Notes under the pieces: generated by a model | The model's database searches: none | What the model was told of the DNA's origin: nothing | What the model saw: the letters and a program-made list of their open reading frames with translations, nothing else | Program-made: the position numbers and the translations under genes | Part shown: in pieces, positions 1 through 10,929 of the stretch | How the letters are laid out: the number at the start of each line of letters is the position of its first letter | Numbering within the stretch: the first letter of the stretch is position 1 | NCBI GenBank assembly: GCA_934047225.1 | Contig: OW203992.1 | Span: 3,895,501-3,959,500 of the forward strand | Direction of reading: 5' to 3' | From: Ypsolopha sequella | Taxonomy: Eukaryota > Arthropoda > Insecta > Lepidoptera > Ypsolophidae | Length of the DNA stretch: 64,000 nucleotides

Positions 1-45
1 GTAGTTCCCCTCCAGGGCCCTTACATTTTTTCCACCCTGTATATA
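1..45. repeat. Interspersed repeat fragment, second copy at 53244-53288
   Basis: The first 45 bases recur with two differences at 53244-53288 (core CCCTCCAGGGCCCTTA, then TTTTTTCCACCCTGTATATA). The window starts inside it, so the left boundary is unknown. The family is not recognised. Confidence 0.6.
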
Positions 46-409
46 AATTTTCATCACCTTCTGTATTTTGTTGTAGATAATAGCAATCACCACAAGGACT
101 TACAGGATACCAAATCCCTCGAAATTACTTTTCATTAATACAGTGCTTTGGTTTGTGACGTCACATTGGCGGAATTAAATGTGTTAGTCACACACATTAT
201 CAGAAGCCATAAACAAGAAAATAATAATACTACTTAAACGTTATTATTAAAGATATTATTAAGAGAATAAGTTGCGTAGGCCTCCCTCTGCGACATGTAG
301 ACCTCCCTCTGCGACAAGTCGACCTCCCTCTGCGAGACGTAGGTCTCGTAGACCTCCCTCACTGGATTATTTGCGTTGATATTTAGTTATATTTTAATTT
401 TAATTTCAG
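46..409. other. Probable intron with a short degenerate tandem repeat
   Basis: No coding potential seen. Positions about 275-360 carry four imperfect repeats built around GACCTCCCTCTGCGA. The segment ends in TTTTAATTTCAG, a good splice acceptor for the short open stretch that follows. Confidence 0.4.
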
Positions 410-481
410 ATAGGACAACAGTCCAACGTACCTGTGTACCGAGAAGCGAACCTAGACGTTCCAATTAGCTTTGGCCTCTGA
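410..481 (+). CDS. Candidate last coding exon of an unidentified gene entering from the left
   Basis: A polypyrimidine tract and CAG acceptor end at 409. The frame that follows is open for 23 codons (IGQQSNVPVYREANLDVPIS, then FGL) and stops at TGA 479-481. Its length and position suggest a terminal exon of a plus-strand gene whose body lies left of the window. The codons look protein-like (several Pro, Asp and Val, no low complexity), but I do not recognise the family. A chance open stretch of this length cannot be excluded. Phase 0 is assumed because the exon starts cleanly in frame. Confidence 0.4.
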   Translation: MGQQSNVPVYREANLDVPISFGL

Positions 482-2661
482 TCTCAAGCCCCAGGTGCGA
501 CCCCAGAGGTCAAGGTCACCGGCCGAGCTCATCCGCAAGGAGTGTAATAATCTCGAACTTAGTACGTGTTATTGTTACGAAGGTGTCGTATCCAAGTGTG
601 ATATTTGTCTATGTGTGCGTACGTATAGTGTATAGCGCGATGACTGTGTAGTGGTAACGTATCCTATATTTATTTCACGAGCCCAAGCGTTCTTGTCCGA
701 GCTAGACAACGAAATTGTATGGGGATGTAGGTCGTTCGGTATTTCAGACTCTTGGTGTAAGTACAAATGGAATTGTGTACTGTTTACTCTTGTCAGATCA
801 ATACGCTTAATGTAAGCAATATGTATCTGTCTCTGTCTAAAGTTAAGCGACGCCTAGCCGTCTGTGTGACTTTATTTGCGTCCCAGTTTTGTCGAGAAGC
901 TTCGGGGGAACAGGAACATTCCAGTGAATGGCTCGGTTTACTGACAGACAGACAAACCGACAGGTGACAAGTTAATTATATTTTTTTATTGGCTTAAAGA
1001 AATTATATATATATATATACGAAAACACAAAAAATATAATTATAGGTAGTAAAATATATTTCGACCACTAATTGTGGTCGGCATCAGTTACACAATTATA
1101 TATAAATGTTAAAAATTAATATATAATTTCTTTAATCGAAAAGACAAGAAAAGTCTATTATCATTTTATGTTTTTATTGGCTTGTAATGTAAAATTTGAA
1201 TAGGTCCAATGAGCAGTATTTGGTATTTTAGTATGAAGTATCTTCATTAGTAGGCGCTTCTTAGGGCTTCTCTACATTACACTTGGTCCAGGAACAAATA
1301 AAAGGGTTTGCTCACAAAAATGTACCAAAGAAACTATTGTAATTTACAGATTATATTCAAATGGACACTGCCATTCGAATCGGTTACAATAATAGTATTA
1401 ATTGACTTGGTTATGTGCCAAAATCGGACCATACGTACGAACAAACGGGGTTTTTGGCTTTGTATTGATCATTTCTCAATCAAATATTTTAGTTTACATT
1501 ACACATGTGGTGTGTAAGTATTATGTTGTTTGATTTTGTATTATATTTTCGAGACGAAACAAACAACTGTGGATGTTATCTAGAAATTTAGTATTTCGTG
1601 TTGTAAATTTAAATTGTTTTGAGTCTGCTAAATTTCGTTAGTTTAATTTAAAGTTTAGGTTCAATGCAATGTATATTTTGTGAGTGCTATGTCACAATAA
1701 ACATATCCCTATAGTACAAAGGGGATGGTATCTCTTGTCATATCAGCGAGTCGGCAGATTGTTATGTACATAGGTACAATGTAGCAAGCGTTCTATAGCA
1801 AAACTGGGATCCTAGTGGTATTACATATAATATATGTATATCAGAAAGCCTAACACTTGTTTTCGGTTCAGATTATTTATGTAATTTATTATTGTATTTA
1901 GGTAAACATTATGTAATTAATTAATTACCGATCTAAATGTTGTGGAGTGACTCTGCTTTCATTGAGCTTTAAAAGTATTGTTAATGAAATGTTTGTTCGT
2001 TTCAGTGTTTATAGAAAAGTTGCGTGACCTTTAGGCTCGGCTCGTGACGTAAGTGTTAAGCGATGACGTCACACAATGTTGGTGACGCTCAATGGACGCA
2101 GAGGCGTCAGCGACTCCTTGGTACGATCAGTGTACAGTCTAGTCGTTAGTTTTTATCTCTAACGATATAATGTTATTATTGTAATACACATATTTACGAA
2201 TTGATATTTAAATTTTTGTGCGATTTTATCCCGCAAGGGGACTGTAGGCTCGTGGTTAGTTAGCTTTTAAGTACATGTAAAATATATTGTTATTAATATC
2301 CGTTCTACTTTTCAGTATTTGTGGTGTATATTTTTATGAGGCGAGCATATCATGTAAGTGACAGGTTTGTGCGCCGACGCATGCTTGTGTAGTGACGTCA
2401 GAGCCGACGTGGCGAAGCGTATGCTATGTCTGTAGTTACGCTGTGCCGGTATACTTGTTTATGTACATGTAAATGTTGCTTTATGATGTCTACAAAATAT
2501 ATAATCACGTATACATATTGTGGTTTTATTTTCTCTGTCCATGTTTAGGGTTCCATAAACTAGGAAGTCATGTAAAAGTTACGCTCCTATGTTTACTTTT
2601 GGTTTTACTACATCATTAGGTACCCAAAACTTCTTGTGGGAAGTACCCGTGGAAAGGCACA
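482..2661 (+). other. Gene-free stretch, possibly a long 3' UTR
   Basis: No convincing ORF or domain. It is AT-rich, with AATAAA-type hexamers near 1287 and 1696 that could end transcripts of the candidate exon at 410-481. It contains an orphan PLE-type hairpin at 1050-1096. The rest holds nothing I can name. Confidence 0.3.
1050..1096 (-). repeat. Orphan PLE-terminal hairpin (hammerhead-like)
   Basis: On the minus strand: CTGATG (complement of 1082-1087), then a 7-bp stem CGACCAC/GTGGTCG closed by AATTA, then GAAATATATTTT. The same order of motifs occurs at one end of the PLE at 58.8-62.6 kb and again at 63350-63385. It looks like a solo PLE end. The A that should close a canonical CUGANGA core is C here, so self-cleavage is doubtful. 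Confidence 0.5.
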
Positions 2662-2734
2662 TACGAGGGTGAATCCAAAAGTTCTAAGCCCGACCGTGAA
2701 AATGAAAGAAAAGTGGGTTCAAAATTATTTTTAT

Positions 2735-3464
2735 TTTTCGACATAGTCTCCATCTAGATCAACACACTTCTTCCACCTGACCTGCTACTTGTTTATACCC
2801 TCGAAAAAAAATGATTCCGGAAGGTCGTCAAAATAGTCATTAACTGCGACTATCACTTCTTCTCTAGTCGAATATTTAGATCCCCCCAAGTGTTTTTAAA
2901 ATTTGGAAAGAGATGATAGTCAGAGGGGGCTAAATCCGGCGAATAAGGTGGGTGGGGCAGCAACTCGTAACCACATTCATGGATCACAGCCATCGTTTCA
3001 ACCGAAGTGTGAACTCGTGCATTGTCTTGATGAAACAAAACTCTCGTACGCAACATCCCCGGCCGTTTTTCTTTTATTTCTTCGCGAAGTTTTCGTAATA
3101 GGTTACAATAATAGCGTGAATTTATAGTTTCACCTTTAGGTAAATAATCCAATAAAATAACTCCCTTCGAATCCCAAAAAACAGATGCCATGACTTTGTT
3201 GGCTGACAAAACGCACTTGGCCTTCTTCAGCGTGGGTGAGCCAGATCTTTTCCACTGTTTGGATTGCTGTTTTGTTTCAGGAGTATGGTGATGAACCCAG
3301 CTTTTATCCATGGTAACAAAACGAGACATAAAATCCTCAGCATCTGCCTCAAAAAGTTCCAAACAGTCACGCGAAATTGTGAATCGAACTCGTTTTTGGT
3401 CAGCTGAAAGCAATCTTGGGACCCAGCGAGCAGAAACCTTACGGAACCCCAATTCTACAATTAT
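2735..3464 (-). pseudogene. mariner transposase, catalytic half (broken)
   Basis: Continues the transposase from the other side of the gypsy insertion: LGFRKVSARWVPRLL linker, then the D,D34D catalytic core. The first Asp is in TMDKSWVHHHTPE (the usual Glu after the Asp is Lys), the second in FHQDNARVHTS, the third in YSPDLAPSDYHLF. The main frame stops at 2853. After a frameshift the C-terminus can be followed (YSTREEV, then a stop, then VDLDGDYVEK) to about 2735. The family match is strong. Activity is excluded by the frameshift, the stops and the interruption. Confidence 0.9.
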
Positions 3465-3468
3465 AATG

Positions 3469-4042
3469 TTTTACGGTTGATGTAGTACTTTATTTAATAA
3501 AATACAATTTGCAATAGATAGCTGTGTATTTGGGCAGCGTTTCCCCTTACAATATATTCAGGTATCGTACAGTTGATAAATGTGAGTTGTTTCCATCTTA
3601 CCTCCGTTTTTATAATGTCTGAGCTCAATTTCTATACCGGAAGTTGAATACAATAATTTAAATTTCTAAACAAAAGATTCTAACCATTGAATTCTAGTTT
3701 TACGGCTACATAAATACATGATATAATTAGGAGATAATTGTAACGAGTATTTACAAAGTAACTGGTACATATTTGAAAAATACAGTTGTTGATACTGATT
3801 AAAATGACAACCTTGGCGCCACTGTAGTCGGCGCCAAAATAAATTACTAGAAAAAGCGGAGATTATACAAATCAATAAATATAAATTCTAACCAAACAAA
3901 ACTAATAACATTCGTAATCATTTGATACACACATATTAATTATTTCATATAGATTTAATCAAAGGAAGTCATGATAGTTGTGTTGTGATGACACGTGCTC
4001 GGAGTTACTCGTACTGGCGGGAATAGGGGTCGATGGTTAACA
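3469..4042 (-). repeat. 3' LTR of the gypsy element (574 bp)
   Basis: Same sequence and length as 9205-9778. Both copies contain the same 69-codon open stretch, which looks incidental. The purine content just upstream in the element (GCAGGATGGCCGAG) is only a weak polypurine tract. Confidence 0.92.
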
Positions 4043-5217
4043 CTCGGCCATCCTGCGTCTGCCGTGTCCCACGGCGGTCACTCGTTGGTTTCGTATCACC
4101 AATCGCGATCTGTAAATGAAAATAAAAGTGGACAGCATTTTGCTACTTCATCTAAATAATGTGTAAACGTAGATTCTCCTTTTTATAATTTTTGTACTGG
4201 TAAGTATTCAAGCTGCTTTAGTAATTAATTGTAAATTGTTGAGCGTCAGAAATACGTACAGCTGTTTTTAATTTCCCAAGTCACACAGACTTAAACTAAT
4301 CGTCACACAGACATGTAAGCAGCATAATGTCACACAGACATGTAAGCAGCATAATGTCACACATACTTAAATTAATAGTCACACAGACTTAAATTAATAG
4401 TCACACAGACTTAAATTAATTGTCACACAGACTTGAATTAATTGTCACACAGACTTGAATTAATTGTCACACAGACTTGAATTAATTGTCACACAGACTT
4501 GAATTAATTGTCACACAGACTTGAATTAATTGTCACACAGACTTGAATTAATTGTCACACAGACATTTATGTATCATGTCACACAGACTTCTATGTTTCA
4601 TGTCACACAGACATCTATGTATTTTGTCATACAAGACAATTGTATAACGCACAGCTATTATTCTGCTTCTTCAAGTCTTATGTCACCAATACTTTTACAT
4701 AAATGACTTTATTGTCACAGACTAATATTTTTCCTTCCTTAAGCCACACAGACTTATAACTGAGTGCATACAATGATGCCGATAACCTGATAACGTTATT
4801 TATTGTTTGTTAGTAATGCACAAATAATATTTTTTCCAGATCATTATCGTCTGTAACTGCGTCAGAGAAGATTGAATAACTACCGGACGAACGCCTTAGC
4901 CTTGCAAGGTCATAAAATCAAATATTGAAGTATCTACATTTTTTTTTCAAATGAACTTCTTTTTTTTTTGTCATGTTTTATTCACATACCTAATAATAAA
5001 AGTACATGTTTAAATTACTTATCTGATACCTACAATATAGTTAACTTTGGCAGTATTATATTCTTTATATGAGTTTAGGACAATTTTAATAAAGGATTAA
5101 CAGCTATGTGATCTGTTTTGTTTAAAACTAGTTAGGTATTCCTTTAACACAGAACATAATGAATTTTCTTACATATGTAGAAACAACATTAAATGAGTAT
5201 TTTTTTTTTTACAGAGT
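4043..5217 (-). other. Untranslated region between integrase and 3' LTR; no env
   Basis: No envelope-like ORF. About one third is the 22-bp tandem array at 4275-4640. The remainder is AT-rich with T-runs near 4940-4970 and 5200, and nothing else recognisable. Confidence 0.7.
4275..4640. repeat. 22-bp tandem repeat inside the gypsy element
   Basis: About 16 units of GTCACACAGACTTGAATTAA plus TT. The central six are nearly identical; flanking units vary (ATGTAAGCAGCATAAT or TTAAATTAATA in the second half). It lies between pol and the 3' LTR, so it travels with the element. The GTCACACAGAC half is the conserved part. Confidence 0.9.
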
Positions 5218-7121
5218 TTAGCTCTCTAACAAATCAATCAGGTCGTCCCTATCCACATCTCTATCACTAGCAGAGCTTTCTGCATCGGATACTACAGCTT
5301 TGTATGGTCTTAGTACTTCTCCCCTTACAACTGCACTAAACTTTTTATATCCTTTCATGCCTTTGACACTACAGATTGTGTAACGATCTATGTGCATTTC
5401 AGCCTTGAAAACCTTGTAGGGACCCGTGTAAGGACTTTTTAGCTTCTGCGAGACTTTGGCAGTAGTATCCCTAGTGGCTCCACCCTTCCATAAAACTAAT
5501 TGTCCTACCGTATACTTCCGACATTTCTTACGGTTACGATCAAATCTTTTTTTCATTAAAGTCATGTTTCTGTCAATTCTTCGCTTCGCTATTTCTCTTC
5601 TACTTTGTAACGATTGCTCTTGAAGAACAGAGTTCTGAGATTCTCTATCGAGATATGCTGGCAAACGAGAGTTTTCATGTCCAAACATAAGCTTAAATGG
5701 GGAAAAACTAGTTGTTGAGTTCGGTGTGTTATTAATGCCCCAAACTACATCAGTCAATTTTTCATCCCATGTGCTCTCGCTCTCAGTCATCGTGTTTAAA
5801 CCATCTATAATTGTTCGATTAACACGTTCAACCTGCCCATTTGATCTAGGGCTGGCTATAGCATTCAAGACGTGTTTGAACTGAAATTCCTCCGCAAACA
5901 GCTTAAAATAGCGACTTGTAAAGGCTACACCTCTATCTGTTACTATACGGGTTGGGTTTCCAAATTGGGCAATAATGTCCTTTAATGTTTTTATTGTTTC
6001 GATAGAACTACAGTTTCTGACTGCCTTTGCAAAAACGAATTTCGTAAATGAGTCGACTACAACTAGCACGTATGTGTTTCCCTTCCGGGTCTTAACAAAG
6101 GGTCCCAAATGATCGGCGTGGACAGTGTGCATTGGTACTGCTACTTTCTCTATAGGATACAGTTCTCCTTCTGTCCTACCGTAGTTGCCCTTACCATACG
6201 CGCATTGCAGACAAGAACTAGTATATTTCCGTATGAAACGAGTCATACCAGGAAACCAAAATTGATCTTTTATGGCTTTTTCACATCTTTCAAACCCTGG
6301 GTGCCCAATTTGGTCGTGGTATTTTTGAATTAAGCTGTATTTGGCAAGCTTTGGAATAACGAACCGTTCACCATTAAGAGTCTTTCTATAAAGAACATTA
6401 TCTCTTAATGTATAGTTATTTGCAATATCAGGGTTGTTAGTTTTCTCTCGTAATTGTCTAATAATACTTTGTGTATTTTCGTCCTGTAACTGGAGGGTAA
6501 CTAACCAATCAACCTCATCAATCTTAAGCATATTCCCTACTACATGACACGTTTTACCTGCCACAGGGTTCCTGCTTAACGCATCTACATGCTTCATTCT
6601 TTCCCCTGGTCTATACTCAATCTCTAGGTCAAAGTCTTGTATAGTTAGCCACCAACGAGCTATGCGGGGAATCAAATCCTTTTTGACTAACGTAGTGCGT
6701 AAAGCCGCACAATCAGTGACAACCTTGACTGGAATTCCTGTTAAATATATACGAAAACGTTTCAGTGATTCGACAACTGCAAGTGTTTCTAGCTCGTAGC
6801 TGTGGTAGAATTTTTCTTCTCTTGACGTAACTCTGCTAAAGTACGCTATGGGTTTTAGTGACCCATCAGGCTGGGTTTGTAAGCAAATTCCACCCAAACC
6901 TAGACTACTTGCGTCCGTATGCAGCTGTGTTGCAGCTTTGCTATCATAAATTCCCAATACGGGCCTTTCAACAAGTTTACGTTTCAAAGTTTGAAAAGCT
7001 ACTTCTTGCTTTGAGCCCCATTCCCAAGGTACGTCTTTCTTTGTGGGCTGTGTCAAGGGAAGAGCGATCACAGCAAACCCACGTATGAATTTTCTAAAAT
7101 ATGAGGCAATGGATGACGGTC
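5218..7121 (-). pseudogene. gypsy pol, 3' part: RNase H and integrase
   Basis: Picks up after the RT deletion with YFRKFIRGF and continues open to the stop at 5218. RNase H: HTDASSLGLGG, the ELETLAVVESL helix, TDCAAL and VDALSR. Integrase: HHCC zinc finger (HDQIGHPGFERC to SSCLQCA), then the DDE core with Asp in HADHLGPF, Asp in VTDRGVAFTS and Glu in SNGQVERVN. It ends with a GPY/F-type module (SPYTGPYKV) and an acidic tail. These domains are intact; only the RT palm upstream is missing. With its partner frame at 7068-8012 it forms one interrupted pol gene. Confidence 0.92.
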
Positions 7122-8012
7122 CTTCACAGTTATTGAGTTCAAAGCCCTATAATCGATACACAACCTGTAATCCCCACCCTTTTTCTTAACGAGTATTACA
7201 GGACTAGCATAAGTCGATGTTGATTCGCGTGCTATACCTGCTTCAATTAAATCATCAACTTTTTCGTTAAGAATTTCATTTTCTTTATGGGATAATCGAT
7301 AAGGTTTACAGTAAACTGGTTTGTCGGTCGTTGTCTGTATACGCATTTCAATTAAATCCGTGCTACCTAAATCCTTAGTATCCCTTGCAAAAAGGTGGCT
7401 AAATTTATTCAATAGAGACATGAGCCTATTATAATCCTCTTTTACTAGTACACCTACATCAACATTACATAACTGTCCGAACCGTTTTTCATGATCAAGC
7501 CGCTTAAATGAATCAATAGTTAAGACGGTGTCATTCTTACTTGATACAAGGGTGACAAGTTCCGCACGTGCTATCAATTTGTGAGCATGCCAAGAGATAT
7601 CGTCATCACTCAGGTTTATGATCTTTAAATGTCCTCCAATGCAAATAATTCCCCCAGGAATGGCATAACAGAACCTGCCTAGTTGAAAATATACTGGATG
7701 TGTCAGGAACAGTAAGTGTTTGTTTTCAGACGTGATATTCACATATACTTCAACCAAAGTTACACTTTGTGCTAATGCAGTCACATCATGTTTGAGACAG
7801 ACACCGAATTTAATATTAAAGTCAGACTCCTCTAGTTTTATTTGCTTCAGGTAGTTTTCTAATTCATGGGTTTTTACAAAGCTGGCAGAATTCATAGTAG
7901 TCACTAAGCTAACACCCGCCTGATTGATCATTGACTGGCCAATTATTAAATCTATTTCAGGCAAATCATAGTTCGTTATCTCTGCGTAACCAGCTAAACA
8001 TACATACATCAT
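7068..8012 (-). pseudogene. gypsy pol, 5' part: protease end and RT fingers, truncated
   Basis: Opens with the end of the aspartic protease (DLPEIDLIIGQSMI), a spacer, then the start of reverse transcriptase: YRLSHKENEILNEKVDDLI, ASPVILVKKKGGDYRLCIDY, RALNSITVKDRHPLP. After HPLP, where the palm should follow, the sequence jumps to the post-RT motif YFRKF in another frame. The [YF]xDD catalytic box and about 160-170 codons are therefore deleted around 7110-7125. The junction to the gag-protease frame upstream is a frame change within a TGTATGTATG run near 8005; it could be programmed or a mutation. Confidence 0.92.
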
Positions 8013-9179
8013 CTATTATCACCTTTATAAATGTTTTCCCCAACGACTGTGAGTGAGCACCTCCAAAACCCTTCATCACTACAGTAGAAGGCACGATTTC
8101 AAGATTAAGTACTGTTGCCTTATGTAACGTTAGGATATTAAATACACTTCCCGTATCAATATATGCGACCAGTTTTTCGCTACCAAAGTAGACTAAGCGT
8201 TTGTAAATGCTCAAAAAAACGGTAGTAGTAGTGTACATGACATGACTTACCCGGGATGTCTGGTCTTGTTGCCGAGATGGAGCTGAAGCGGCAAACCAGC
8301 ACGTAGCAGATGTGTGTCCCAAGCGATGGCACGTATCACAGCGCTGTTGTCCTCTGCAGTCGCGTGCCTCGTGACCCGTCCTTCGGCAGGAGTAACATCG
8401 CTTGAGTCCCGTTGCTGGCGTCGTTGTTGCAGTCCCCTCGCTCGTTCCTCTTCTCCATGTTGATTTCCGGGATGTAATGGTTGCTTCCACTCTTCTATAA
8501 TTTTCCAGTGACGACAAGTACCCGTAGTACAGCTCGTTTGGTGTTTCACATTGGTACGCCTTTGCATTGGCACGGAGATCGTTAGGTAGCCCTTTGATGA
8601 TGCAGGAAATCGCATTTTGACCTTGAATGTCACATTTCTTGAGCAATGACAACTTGTCGTGATAGTACTTGGTCATTGTTTCGGTGTCCTTCTTGTTCCT
8701 AACCAGCATAGCTTCAAGCCTGTCAACATAGTCAACAGATCTCGGAAAAGCAGTTTCGAGAGCAGTCTTCCATTCTCCCCACGAGAGACAATAGTCATCA
8801 AGATCGTCGTACCAGTGCCTGGCCGAACCTCGCAGACGAAGTTGCATTATAAATTGCCGGTCAGTCGAGTCCCATCCATAAACTTCACCCAGTTGGTCAA
8901 TTTTGTGAAGCCAGCTACTAACATTCGTCGTATTATCTTCTGGCCGGAATTTGGCAATAATTTCAGCATCGGCGTTAGTGACCCGTCGTCTTTTCTGATG
9001 CGAAGGTGGTGTGTCTTCGCAATCGATCTCAGCGTCGGTATCTTGAACAATACGGCGTCGTTTTCTTTGCAATGGAGGGTTGTCGTCGTCGGAAGAAAAA
9101 AAAACTGCATTTTCGTCGTCCTCGGAGGCGGTTTTCTTCTTTTTCGTGATGCCCAAGCCAGCGGCGTAGGGTCCGACAT
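7966..9179 (-). CDS. gypsy gag with zinc knuckles and start of protease
   Basis: Capsid-like gag: after a charged N-terminus it has AEIIAKFRPEDNTTNVSSWL and LRGSARHWYDDL, typical of Ty3/gypsy capsids. Two CCHC knuckles follow, CYSCRRTGHEARDC and CDTCHRLGHTSATC, then the protease active site YIDTGSVFNIL. The only upstream ATG (complement of 9177-9179, MSDPTPLAWASRK) lies about 25 nt after the 5' LTR but is in another frame. A one-base slip in the A-rich stretch near 9140 would join the two. Gag packages element RNA; the frame break suggests this copy no longer makes it normally. Confidence 0.85.
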
Positions 9180-9204
9180 TTTCACAAATTTCACACTTCT
9201 GAGA

Positions 9205-9778
9205 TTTTACGGTTGATGTAGTACTTTATTTAATAAAATACAATTTGCAATAGATAGCTGTGTATTTGGGCAGCGTTTCCCCTTACAATATATTCAGGTA
9301 TCGTACAGTTGATAAATGTGAGTTGTTTCCATCTTACCTCCGTTTTTATAATGTCTGAGCTCAATTTCTATACCGGAAGTTGAATACAATAATTTAAATT
9401 TCTAAACAAAAGATTCTAACCATTGAATTCTAGTTTTACGGCTACATAAATACATGATATAATTAGGAGATAATTGTAACGAGTATTTACAAAGTAACTG
9501 GTACATATTTGAAAAATACAGTTGTTGATACTGATTAAAATGACAACCTTGGCGCCACTGTAGTCGGCGCCAAAATAAATTACTAGAAAAAGCGGAGATT
9601 ATACAAATCAATAAATATAAATTCTAACCAAACAAAACTAATAACATTCGTAATCATTTGATACACACATATTAATTATTTCATATAGATTTAATCAAAG
9701 GAAGTCATGATAGTTGTGTTGTGATGACACGTGCTCGGAGTTACTCGTACTGGCGGGAATAGGGGTCGATGGTTAACA
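9205..9778 (-). repeat. 5' LTR of the gypsy element (574 bp)
   Basis: Direct repeat of 3469-4042, starting TGTTAACC on the minus strand at 9778 and ending CCGTAAAA at 9205. It should carry the promoter of the element. It abuts the mariner reading frame at the AATG target duplication. Confidence 0.92.
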
Positions 9779-9782
9779 AATG

Positions 9783-10099
9783 TTTTGCACTCGGCCATAA
9801 CTGATGCCTGTGATCTCAGCTATCCTACTAATGGTCAATCGTCGGTCTCCTAGAATGAGATCACAAATTTTGTCAGTGTTTTCTTTAGTGGTAGACGTTG
9901 AAGGCCTTCCGCTCCTTGGGTCATCTTCAATGGTCTCCCGACCGCGTTTAAATTCAGCTACATACCCACTTTTTGACAGTGGAATACGATGGAGCAGATT
10001 CCCCTAATGTTGTTTCCATATCTTCATGAATCTCTTTAGGTCAAAGACCTTTTTTATTGAGGTACTTAATCACAGCACGGTGTTAAATTTTCTCCATTG
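9783..10099 (-). pseudogene. mariner transposase, N-terminal half (broken)
   Basis: The reading starts at ATG (complement of 10097-10099) with MEKI, followed at once by a stop. A second stop follows KYLNKKGL. The rest reads as the mariner DNA-binding region: PSYSTVKKWVAEFKRG, GRPSTSTTKEN and a helix-turn-helix around DRRLTISRIAEITGISYG. It breaks at VQNI, where the gypsy LTR begins. The sequence continues in frame on the other side of the insert (2853-3464), which shows the retrotransposon landed inside the transposase coding region. The two early stops indicate decay independent of the insertion. Confidence 0.85.
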
Positions 10100-10277
10100 T
10101 GAAAAATCCCGTCAGACTGCGTTAAACAAAATATCACAAAAAAATAATAGCTTGCAGTATCGAACTTCAACTTCACACAATCAATCACGAAAAACATTCT
10201 AACAAATGACGGTAGATTTACAAAGATTTGATACCTCTTTGTAGGTCGGGCTTAGAACTTTTGGATTCACCCTCGTA

Positions 10278-10559
10278 ATATACTTATCCCACCAAACACA
10301 TAAATTTGAAAAGAGCCATACAAAGGGAGTTCAATAATATTTAGGACAATAATCAAACTCGATGAAATTTTGTAGGATATATGAACTGGTATTGTGGTGA
10401 GTCAGTTTCCCATCAAATAATTTAATTTCAAAAGGATATGTAAATCAATCACTGTATTTTCCGTACAAAAAAACTTGATCTTTAAGAACAAAAAGAATTT
10501 TTATACAATCACGAGCGTTGGAATAGAAATGACTTTTGTATATTAAAAAATATCTCCAT
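10278..10559. other. AT-rich spacer with no gene
   Basis: Between the mariner end and the minisatellite. No coding signal or recognisable repeat seen. Confidence 0.4.
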
Positions 10560-10865
10560 ATCCACCATAATACTACTGAACATGGACGCCGACAGGATTA
10601 TTGTCTACAATAATAATAGTGAACATGGGCGCCGACAGGATTATTATTATCTATCATAATACTATTGAATATGGGCGTTTGCAGGATTATTATCTAACAC
10701 AAAAATAGTGAACATGGGTGCCGGTAGATTTCTTATCTACCATAATAATAGTGAACATGGGCGCTGACAGGATTATTATCTATCATACTATTGAATATGG
10801 GCATCGGCAGGATTATTATCTACCACAATAATAGTGAACATGGGTGCCGGCAGGATTATTATACA
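10560..10865. repeat. Minisatellite, about 40-50 bp unit
   Basis: Seven imperfect units of the type TAATAGTGAACATGGGCGCC GACAGGATTATTATCTACCA (written as two halves). Units vary by point changes and in the number of TAT or TTA triplets. The array ends about 65 bp before the SAAL1 stop codon, in the downstream flank of that gene. Confidence 0.85.
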
Positions 10866-10929
10866 GCAGTATTGCTTAGTAACTCTTCGAATACAAATAA
10901 AAATAGTTTGTATTGTTTGTACATTTTTA

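Larger units (their letters stand above)
3465..9782 (-). mobile_element. Ty3/gypsy LTR retrotransposon inserted in mariner
   Basis: Order on the minus strand: 5' LTR (9205-9778), gag with zinc knuckles, protease, truncated RT, RNase H, integrase with a GPY-type end, a 22-bp tandem repeat region, then the 3' LTR (3469-4042). Target duplication AATG lies at 3465-3468 and 9779-9782. LTRs run TGTTAACC..CCGTAAAA, are equal in length and looked identical where compared, so the insertion is recent. No TGG-type primer-binding site is evident next to the 5' LTR. The gypsy superfamily call is certain from domain order; the clade is not assigned. Confidence 0.95.
2662..10277 (-). mobile_element. mariner element split by a gypsy retrotransposon
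   Basis: Matching inverted repeats starting CGAGGGTGAATCC, about 32 bp, lie at 2664-2695 and 10244-10275 and are flanked by the TA target dinucleotide (2662-2663 and 10276-10277). Without the 6.3-kb insert the element is about 1.3 kb, the normal mariner size. The transposase runs on the minus strand, N-terminal half at 9783-10100 and C-terminal half at 2735-3464. It carries stops and a frameshift, so this copy is dead. Confidence 0.93.

Noticed and set aside
767..967. 66-codon ORF downstream of the candidate terminal exon
   Set aside because: No family resemblance, ends in a CAGACAGACA run; likely chance within a 3' UTR.
3666..3875. 69-codon ORF present twice (also 9402-9611)
   Set aside because: Both copies are inside the two identical LTRs; no domain, antisense context uncertain.
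4275..4640. CRISPR-like array
   Set aside because: Contiguous 22-bp tandem units without unique spacers, inside a eukaryotic retrotransposon.
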